A stretch of 64,000 nucleotides of DNA from Ralstonia soli (GTDB lineage: Bacteria > Pseudomonadota > Gammaproteobacteria > Burkholderiales > Burkholderiaceae): positions 310,001-374,000 of the forward strand of contig NZ_JAMXHT010000003.1 in the NCBI RefSeq assembly GCF_023955655.1. The letters run 5' to 3'. Position 1 is the stretch's first letter. Every line of letters starts with the position of its first letter. A program made the translations under genes and the position numbers. The notes under the pieces were generated by a model. The model made no database searches. It was not told the origin of the DNA and worked only from the letters and a program-made list of their open reading frames with translations. This document shows, in pieces, positions 58,112 through 64,000 of the stretch.

Positions 58112-59113
58112 TCACGCGCAGATAGGCTGACCGGCGAGGACTTGCGCCAGCAAGGCGCGATCGATGTTGCCGCCGGTCAGCGGCAAACCGACACGCAGGC
58201 CGGCGAGCCGCTCGCGCTGCTGCAACGCACCCGCCAGGGCCGCGGCGGCAGCGCCCTCGGCCACGTTATGCGTGGTCGAAAAGTACAGGCGGATGGCCTC
58301 AGCCACCTCGTCGTCCGTCACGGCAACAATCTCGTCGACGCCGGCGCGAATCACCTCCAGTGCATCCGCGTCGGGCGTGCGGACGGCCAATCCATCGGCC
58401 AGCAGTGTTGACACCGGCGCCGACACCACAGCCCCGCTCGCGAATGCGTGCTCGTAACAGCGCGCATGCGCCGAGACAACACCCACAATGCGCGTCGACA
58501 ACCCCAGGGCATCGCGCACTTGCACCGCCGCGCAGATGCCCGAGCCCATACCAATCGGCACATACAGCACGTCCAACGGCGTCGCCTCCAAAAACTCCAG
58601 CCAGTAGCTCGCCACCCCCACGACCAGATCTTCGTGGTACGAAGGCACGTAGTGCAGGCTACGCTCGGCTGCCAGTTGGGCAGCCACCTCACGGCTGGAC
58701 TGGAAATCCTCCCCCGCTTCGATCAACTCGGCACCGAGCGCTCGCATGGCGGCGTTCTTCTCCACGCTATTGCCATATGGCACGACGATGGTGGTGCTCA
58801 TCCCTTTCCGGCCCGCCGCCAGGGCAATTGACTGACCATGGTTGCCGCGCGTCGCAGCGATCACACCACGCAATGACGGCTCACGGCGACGCAGCGCGTG
58901 CAGATACGTCAGCCCGCCTCGCACCTTGAATGCGCCCACCTCCGTGTGATTTTCATGCTTCACCCACACAGCGGTGCCCAAGGCTTGCGATAACAACGGC
59001 CAACAGTACTGTGGCGTCGGCGGGACCACCGCGTGGACGACCTCGGCAGCCGCGCGCAGGCGGCGCAGTTCGCCGGCACGATTGAGCGAGGCGGCGGTGA
59101 TGATGGACGACAT
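58112..59113 (-). CDS. Threonine dehydratase family protein (PLP, fold type II)
   Basis: A 333-residue enzyme. The PLP lysine lies in HTEVGAFKVRGG, followed by AATRGNHGQSIALAAGRKGMSTTIVVP and the phosphate-binding region VPIGMGSGICAAV; the end TGGNIDRALL is typical. There is no C-terminal ACT domain, so it is a catabolic-type or specialised threonine/serine dehydratase. It deaminates threonine or serine to 2-oxoacids. The ATG at 59113 follows GGAGA. Confidence 0.88.
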   Translation of the reverse strand: MSSIITAASLNRAGELRRLRAAAEVVHAVVPPTPQYCWPLLSQALGTAVWVKHENHTEVGAFKVRGGLTYLHALRRREPSLRGVIAATRGNHGQSIALAAGRKGMSTTIVVPYGNSVEKNAAMRALGAELIEAGEDFQSSREVAAQLAAERSLHYVPSYHEDLVVGVASYWLEFLEATPLDVLYVPIGMGSGICAAVQVRDALGLSTRIVGVVSAHARCYEHAFASGAVVSAPVSTLLADGLAVRTPDADALEVIRAGVDEIVAVTDDEVAEAIRLYFSTTHNVAEGAAAAALAGALQQRERLAGLRVGLPLTGGNIDRALLAQVLAGQPICA

Positions 59114-59372
59114 GGCAATCTCCGGCAGACAGTTGGAAGCGATGGCCTCATCTTGCTCGTCCACATCGCCCGTGAACATCGACAATTCCGCGAGTTACCA
59201 GCCCAACTGTGTCGCCCGTTGGACCGGGCCAGTTCTCTGACACTACCCGCATAGTTGGCACGTCGAGCACCGCCCTGAGTAGTGCCCGGCTGCTTCCGGC
59301 ACGGCACGTTACAATGCGGTTCGATCTTGTTTGGATCCTTTTTTAGATATTTTTTCGGTCCGCCGAGCCGCA

Positions 59373-60167
59373 ATGCAGCCCTATCTCGACCTGATGCGCC
59401 ATGTCTACGAACATGGCACCGACAAAGCCGACCGCACCGGCACCGGCACGCGCTCCGTGTTCGGCCACCAGATGCGCTTCAACCTGCAGGACGGCTTTCC
59501 GCTGGTGACGACCAAGAAGGTCCACATCAAGTCCATCGTCTATGAACTGCTGTGGTTCCTCCAGGGCTCGACCAACGTGCGCTGGCTGCAGGACAACGGC
59601 GTAACGATCTGGGACGAATGGGCCGATGCCGACGGCGAACTGGGCCCCGTCTACGGCTCCCAGTGGCGCTCGTGGCCGACGCCCAACGGCGAGCACATCG
59701 ACCAGATCGCCGAACTGATCGCGCAGATCAAGCGCAACCCCGATTCGCGTCGGCTGATCGTCTCGGCCTGGAACGTGGCCGACATCCCGCGCATGAAGCT
59801 GCCGCCCTGCCACGCGTTCTTCCAGTTCTACGTGGCCGACGGCAAGCTGTCGTGCCAGCTATACCAGCGCAGCGCCGACATCTTCCTCGGCGTGCCGTTC
59901 AACATTGCCAGCTACGCGCTGCTCGTGCACATGGTGGCGCAGCAGACCGGCCTGGACGTGGGCGATTTCGTCTGGACCGGCGGCGATTGCCACCTCTACA
60001 ACAACCACTTCGAACAGGTCGAGACGCAACTCGCGCGTGAGCCGCTGCCGCTGCCGAAACTGGTCATCAAGCGCAAGCCCGAGAGTATCTTCGATTACCA
60101 GTACGAAGACTTCGAGATCGTCGGCTATCAGAGCCATCCTGCAATCAAGGCCCCTGTCGCCGTATGA
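59373..60167 (+). CDS. thyA: Thymidylate synthase
   Basis: A 264-residue enzyme, the same length as in E. coli. The features are [30 protein letters not shown], the catalytic Cys in [13 protein letters not shown], and [20 protein letters not shown]. It makes dTMP from dUMP with methylene-tetrahydrofolate. The ATG at 59373 fits the family N-terminus ([15 protein letters not shown]). The stop overlaps the folA start (ATGA). Confidence 0.97.
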   Translation: MQPYLDLMRHVYEHGTDKADRTGTGTRSVFGHQMRFNLQDGFPLVTTKKVHIKSIVYELLWFLQGSTNVRWLQDNGVTIWDEWADADGELGPVYGSQWRSWPTPNGEHIDQIAELIAQIKRNPDSRRLIVSAWNVADIPRMKLPPCHAFFQFYVADGKLSCQLYQRSADIFLGVPFNIASYALLVHMVAQQTGLDVGDFVWTGGDCHLYNNHFEQVETQLAREPLPLPKLVIKRKPESIFDYQYEDFEIVGYQSHPAIKAPVAV

Positions 60168-60667
60168 CCCTCCTCACGCTCATCGTCGCCCGCGCCCGCA
60201 ACGGCGTCATCGGCCGGGACAACACGCTGCCCTGGCGCTTGCCCGAAGACCTCGCGCACTTCAAGCGCACCACCATGGGCGCACCCATCGTCATGGGCCG
60301 CAAGACGTACGACTCGATCGGCCGTCCGCTACCGGGTCGTCGCAACATCGTCGTCACGCGCAATGCCAAGCTGGAGCTGCCGGGCTGCGAGATTGCTTAC
60401 TCGCTGGAAGATGCACAGCGCCTGTGCGTGGGCGTCGAGCAGATCTTCCTGATCGGTGGCGCACAGCTGTATGCGGATGCCCTTCCGAGTGCGGATCGCC
60501 TGATCGTCACCGAGATCGATGCGGATTTCGAAGGCGATGCTCACTTCCCTGCGCCCGACCCGAAGGTCTGGCACGAAGTTGCACGCGAGACGCATCACGC
60601 GGCCGCGCCCAACGATTTCGACTACGCCTTCGTCACGTACGAGCGCCCGCCCTCGAACGAGCAGTAA
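60164..60667 (+). CDS. folA: Dihydrofolate reductase
   Basis: A 167-residue enzyme: [55 protein letters not shown] and [14 protein letters not shown]. It restores tetrahydrofolate from the dihydrofolate that thyA makes, a classic gene pair with coupled translation. It is the trimethoprim target; I cannot judge resistance from sequence. Confidence 0.97.
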   Translation: MTLLTLIVARARNGVIGRDNTLPWRLPEDLAHFKRTTMGAPIVMGRKTYDSIGRPLPGRRNIVVTRNAKLELPGCEIAYSLEDAQRLCVGVEQIFLIGGAQLYADALPSADRLIVTEIDADFEGDAHFPAPDPKVWHEVARETHHAAAPNDFDYAFVTYERPPSNEQ

Positions 60668-60682
60668 CCGGCGGCAAGCAAC

Positions 60683-60715
60683 AAAAAACGCGCTCAGTTT
60701 CGAGCGCGTTTTTCA
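60683..60715. terminator. Bidirectional terminator between folA and pmbA
   Basis: AACGCGCTC pairs with GAGCGCGTT around AGTTTC. An A-run precedes and a T-run follows, so it works for both convergent genes. Confidence 0.88.
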
Positions 60716-60731
60716 TTTCGGCTGCGGCGAA

Positions 60732-62105
60732 TTACTCGCCGGCAATCGTCATCTGTTCGATCAGGATGGAGCCGGTTTCCTTCGTACCGCGCACCAGTGC
60801 ATCTGCGCCGATCGCGACGATCTGGTGGAACATCTCGCCCAGGTTGCCAGCAATGGTGATCTCTTCCACCGGATACTGGATCACGCCGTTCTCGACCCAG
60901 TAGCCCGATGCGCCGCGCGAGTAGTCGCCGGTCACGTAGTTCACGCCCTGGCCCATGAGTTCAGTGACTAGCAGGCCCGTGCCCATGCGGCGCAGCATGC
61001 CGGCAAAGTCATCCTCGGGCTGCGTCTTGTCGGAGAACAATGTCAGGTTGTGCGAGCCGCCAGCGTTGCCGGTGGTCTGCATACCCAGCTTGCGTGCAGA
61101 ATAGGTCGACAGGAAATAGCCCTCGACCACGCCGTTCTTCACCACATCGCGGCGTTGCGTACGCACGCCTTCTTCGTCGAACGGCGCGCTGCCCATGCCG
61201 CCCAACACATGCGGGTCTTCCTTGATCTGCACGTGCGGCGCAAACACTTCCTTGCCGAGCGAGTCGAGCAGGAACGTCGACTTGCGGTACAACGCACCAC
61301 CCGACACGGCCTGCACGAACGCGCCCAGCAAGCCTGCCGCCAGCGGCGCCTCGAACAGCACCGGGCACTTGCGCGTGGTCAGGCGCCGTGCACCCAGACG
61401 TGCCAGCGCGCGTTCCGCGGCGTATTTGCCGATGGCCTCAGGCGCGGCCAGGTCCTTCGGCGAGCGCTTGGACGAATACCAGTCGTCGCGCTGCATATGC
61501 GCGCCCGATCCGGCAATCGGCGCGGCCGAAATGAAGTGACGCGAATACGGATAGCCCGCCATGAAACCGCGCGAGGTCGCAAGCACGAAGTGCGAATGCT
61601 GCGCCGAGATGCTCGCGCCATCGCTGTTGCGGATCTTCGGGCTCACGGCAAAAGCGGCGGCTTCAGCGGCCCGGGCGATTTCGACGGCCTCCTCGGCATC
61701 GATCATCCACGGGTGATAGAGCTGCATGTCGCGCGGATGCTTCTCCAGCAGCTCTTCTTCGGCCAGGCCGGCAGCGTCGTCATCGGCCGTAAAGCGGGCG
61801 ATGTTGTACGCGGCCTCCACCGTGGAGCGCAACGCCGCCGGCGAGAAATCCGACGTGCTGGCGTTGCCGCGCTTCTTGCCCAGCATGACCGTCACGCCGA
61901 CGATCTTGTCGCGGTTCTGCTCGATGGTCTCGATCTCCCCCTTGCGCACCGTGACCGACAGGCCCTGGCCTTCGGAGATTTCCGTCGCGGCATCGGTGGC
62001 GCCGAGCTCGCGTGCAATGCGCAACACATCGGTGGCCATCGCTTCGAGCTGTTCGCGGCGGTAGGCAAACACGGGGGCAGTCTTGGAATCGAGCGTTTGA
62101 GACAT
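60732..62105 (-). CDS. pmbA: Metalloprotease PmbA/TldE
   Basis: A 457-residue subunit of the TldD/TldE protease, which processes microcin precursors and some antitoxins and modified peptides. The features are VTVRKGEIETIEQNRDKIVGVTVMLGKKRGNASTSDFSPAAL and GGSHNLTLFSDKT; the metal site lies mostly in the partner TldD, which is not in the window. The ATG at 62105 (MSQTLDSK) begins the protein; the open frame continues upstream without family similarity. It is divergent from darP. Confidence 0.94.
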   Translation of the reverse strand: MSQTLDSKTAPVFAYRREQLEAMATDVLRIARELGATDAATEISEGQGLSVTVRKGEIETIEQNRDKIVGVTVMLGKKRGNASTSDFSPAALRSTVEAAYNIARFTADDDAAGLAEEELLEKHPRDMQLYHPWMIDAEEAVEIARAAEAAAFAVSPKIRNSDGASISAQHSHFVLATSRGFMAGYPYSRHFISAAPIAGSGAHMQRDDWYSSKRSPKDLAAPEAIGKYAAERALARLGARRLTTRKCPVLFEAPLAAGLLGAFVQAVSGGALYRKSTFLLDSLGKEVFAPHVQIKEDPHVLGGMGSAPFDEEGVRTQRRDVVKNGVVEGYFLSTYSARKLGMQTTGNAGGSHNLTLFSDKTQPEDDFAGMLRRMGTGLLVTELMGQGVNYVTGDYSRGASGYWVENGVIQYPVEEITIAGNLGEMFHQIVAIGADALVRGTKETGSILIEQMTIAGE

Positions 62106-62190
62106 AGGCAATCTGGAGGGGAAAAACGGAGGCCGCGATTTGGCCAAATCGGGCCAAAACGGGCGGAAGCACCCATCATAGCAAGATACA

Positions 62191-62814
62191 ATGCGCGCCA
62201 TGAGCCGAGCATCCCGACACAACCCCACGTATCTGCAACCTGTCGTGCGCACCGACATCGGTGACGAGGACGATCCGGATACGCCCAAGAGCAAATCGCA
62301 GCGCAAGCGCGAGGTGAACGCCCTGCAAGACCTGGGTGCGGCGCTCGAAGCGCTGCCCAAGGACAAACTCGCCAAGGTACCGCTGCCCGAGAAGCTGACC
62401 GACGCCCTGCGAGAAGCCAAACGCACCACAGCCCATGAAGGCAAGCGCCGCCAGATGCAGTACATCGGCAAGCTGATGCGCGCCCTGACCGACGAGGAAG
62501 TCGAAGCCATCCGCCGCGTGCTGGCCTCCTTCGTGGGGGCGTCCAAGGCGGAAACCGCCCGTCTGCACGCCATCGAGCGCTGGCGCGATCGCCTGATCGC
62601 CAGCGACGACGCCGTCACCGAGTTCATTGCTGCGCACCCGGACACCGATGTGCAGGCCCTGCGCACGCTGGTGCGCAACGCGCGCAAGGAAGCGCAACTG
62701 GCCAAGCCGCCCAAGTCGTCGCGCGAGATCTTCCAGATGGTCAAGCACGCGCTGGATGGCAATAGCCGTGATGACGAAGCCGATCAACCCGAAGCCGAAG
62801 ACGACGAAGCATGA
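62191..62814 (+). CDS. darP: Ribosome-associated protein DarP (YjgA, DUF615)
   Basis: A 207-residue (or 204 from the ATG at 62200) helical protein with the YjgA blocks [39 protein letters not shown] and [12 protein letters not shown]. It assists large ribosomal subunit assembly. TACAAT at 62187-62192 sits where a -10 box would make transcription begin right at the second ATG, so the message could be leaderless. It is followed by mog with an ATGA overlap. Confidence 0.9.
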   Translation: MRAMSRASRHNPTYLQPVVRTDIGDEDDPDTPKSKSQRKREVNALQDLGAALEALPKDKLAKVPLPEKLTDALREAKRTTAHEGKRRQMQYIGKLMRALTDEEVEAIRRVLASFVGASKAETARLHAIERWRDRLIASDDAVTEFIAAHPDTDVQALRTLVRNARKEAQLAKPPKSSREIFQMVKHALDGNSRDDEADQPEAEDDEA

Positions 62815-63458
62815 CTGCCCCCGCCACTTCCTCCCCGCTCACCCGCCGCCATCCCGACGAACTGATCGTCGGTTTTGTGTCGATTTCGGACCGCGCCTCG
62901 GCTGGCACGTATCAGGATGAGGGGATTCCAGCGCTGCGCGACTGGTTTGGCGCCGCACTCACGTCGCCGTGGCAAGGGGTGGAACGGCTGATTCCGGATG
63001 ACCAGGCCACGATTGCCGAAACGCTGATCGACCTGGTCGACCACGCGGGCTGCGACTTGGTGCTCACCACCGGCGGCACCGGTCCCACGCGCCGCGACGT
63101 GACGCCCGAGGCCACGCTGGCCGTCGCCACCAAGGAAATGCCGGGCTTCGGCGAGCAAATGCGCCAGATCAGCCTGCATTTCGTGCCGACGGCGATCTTG
63201 TCGCGTCAGGTGGCGGTGATCCGTGAAACGCCGTCACGTGCCACGCTGATCATCAACCTGCCCGGACAGCCACGCGCCATCAAGGAAACGCTGGAAGGCC
63301 TGAAGGATGTTGAAGGCCGCCCCACGGTGCCAGGCATCTTTGCCGCCGTGCCCTATTGCATCGACCTGATCGGCGGCCCGTACGTCGAAACGAACGACAG
63401 CGTGGTCAAGGCCTGGCGGCCCAAGCACGCTGTCCGTGCCAAGCCGTTGCAGGCTTAG
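62811..63458 (+). CDS. mog: Molybdopterin adenylyltransferase
   Basis: A 215-residue enzyme that adenylates molybdopterin before metal insertion. The features are [42 protein letters not shown] and [14 protein letters not shown]. The ATG at 62811 overlaps the darP stop. The stop shares two bases with the convergent orn stop. Confidence 0.94.
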   Translation: MTAPATSSPLTRRHPDELIVGFVSISDRASAGTYQDEGIPALRDWFGAALTSPWQGVERLIPDDQATIAETLIDLVDHAGCDLVLTTGGTGPTRRDVTPEATLAVATKEMPGFGEQMRQISLHFVPTAILSRQVAVIRETPSRATLIINLPGQPRAIKETLEGLKDVEGRPTVPGIFAAVPYCIDLIGGPYVETNDSVVKAWRPKHAVRAKPLQA

Positions 63459-64000
63459 GGAGCGACCGAGGAGGCCAATGCTTCGGCCTCCGGCGTCTGC
63501 CGTTCGTCGCGGATAAAGTGCTCGCGGTAGTAACGCAGCTCTTCGATCGACTCGATGATGTCAGCGAACGCAGTGTGCCGCTGGTGCTTGGTAAAGCCCT
63601 TGGCAATCGCCGGTTGCCAGCGCTTGCACAGTTCCTTGAGGGTCGAGACGTCCAGGTTGCGGTAGTGGAAGTACTCCTCCAGCTTGGGCATGTAGCGCGC
63701 CATGAAGCGGCGGTCCTGGCAGATCGAGTTACCGCACATCGGCGACTTGCTCTTCGGCACCCACTTCTTGAGGAATGCCAGCAGTTCCGCTTCGGCTTCG
63801 GCTTCCGTGGTGGTCGACGCCTTGACCTTGTCGATCAGGCCCGAGCGGCCGTGCGTGCCCTTGTTCCAGGCGTCCATGCCGTCGAGCAGCTCGTCGGATT
63901 GATGGATCACCAGCACCGGGCCTTCCGCCAGGATGTTCAGCTCCGAATCCGTCACCACCACGGCCACTTCGATGATGCGGTCGTTTTCGGGGCTCAGGCC
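63455..64000 (-). CDS. orn: Oligoribonuclease, N-terminus beyond right edge
   Basis: An open frame of 182 codons runs in from the right edge. [34 protein letters not shown], the [13 protein letters not shown] block and [18 protein letters not shown] match Orn, a DEDDh exonuclease that degrades short RNA and pGpG. Compared with E. coli only about the first 15 residues, including part of the DE motif, are missing. The stop shares two bases with the mog stop. Confidence 0.95.
   Translation of the reverse strand, partial: GLSPENDRIIEVAVVVTDSELNILAEGPVLVIHQSDELLDGMDAWNKGTHGRSGLIDKVKASTTTEAEAEAELLAFLKKWVPKSKSPMCGNSICQDRRFMARYMPKLEEYFHYRNLDVSTLKELCKRWQPAIAKGFTKHQRHTAFADIIESIEELRYYREHFIRDERQTPEAEALASSVAP

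Overview
This is a GC-rich (roughly 65 %) chromosomal window. Its proteins and gene orders fit a betaproteobacterium of the Burkholderiaceae, most likely Ralstonia. The pointers are parE - lytic transglycosylase - parC, thyA-folA, pmbA/darP/mog/orn, a Kdo 3-hydroxylase and an L-lactate permease. The genus is inferred from gene content and protein style; no search was run.

1-6.5 kb: a large STAND-type regulator (MalT-like ATPase with a C-terminal winged helix and BTAD domain) lies between two secreted lipoproteins with the same kind of N-terminus (lipobox, Gly run, Ser/Thr/Gly/Ala-rich domain). The left one runs off the window. 6.9-10.6 kb: an Lrp/AsnC regulator diverges from a cysteine desulfurase fused to a DUF442 rhodanese-like phosphatase domain. 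An acyl-CoA thioesterase, an avidin-family protein and a lipocalin-like protein follow.

10.6-19.7 kb is the accessory region. It is loosely packed and in places AT-rich. It holds a cobalt-type nitrile hydratase operon (alpha, beta, activator), an orphan amino-acid binding protein, a secreted metallo-beta-lactamase-fold hydrolase, a truncated DUF2726 gene and several small secreted proteins. The 3' part of a hypoxanthine/uracil-DNA glycosylase gene occurs three times here: one complete gene next to htpG and two diverged fragments further left. This suggests repeated insertion or recombination at one gene end.

19.7-34 kb is denser. It holds htpG; a MocR regulator divergent from alaX, an EamA exporter, a RidA protein, a PLP aminotransferase and a GstB-like GST; a MASE1-PAS membrane protein with an esterase; a PlpD-type patatin; and lldP. 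A hierarchical 42-bp tandem repeat array (12 full units) separates lldP from an ABC exporter.

34.7-51 kb: ABC exporter, MHS-type MFS transporter, an amino-acid (probably histidine) permease with HutC-like operators upstream, a split chromate transporter, topoisomerase IV genes with a lytic transglycosylase between them, an ABC-F ATPase, a small membrane protein, a glutamate/aspartate-type binding protein and a Kdo hydroxylase.

51-64 kb: tRNA-Arg(CCT); a RhlE-like DEAD-box helicase with a long leader; an EgtB-like protein with two altered putative iron ligands beside egtD; terC behind a yybP-ykoY (Mn2+) riboswitch; a threonine dehydratase; thyA-folA; pmbA divergent from darP-mog; and orn, which runs off the right edge.
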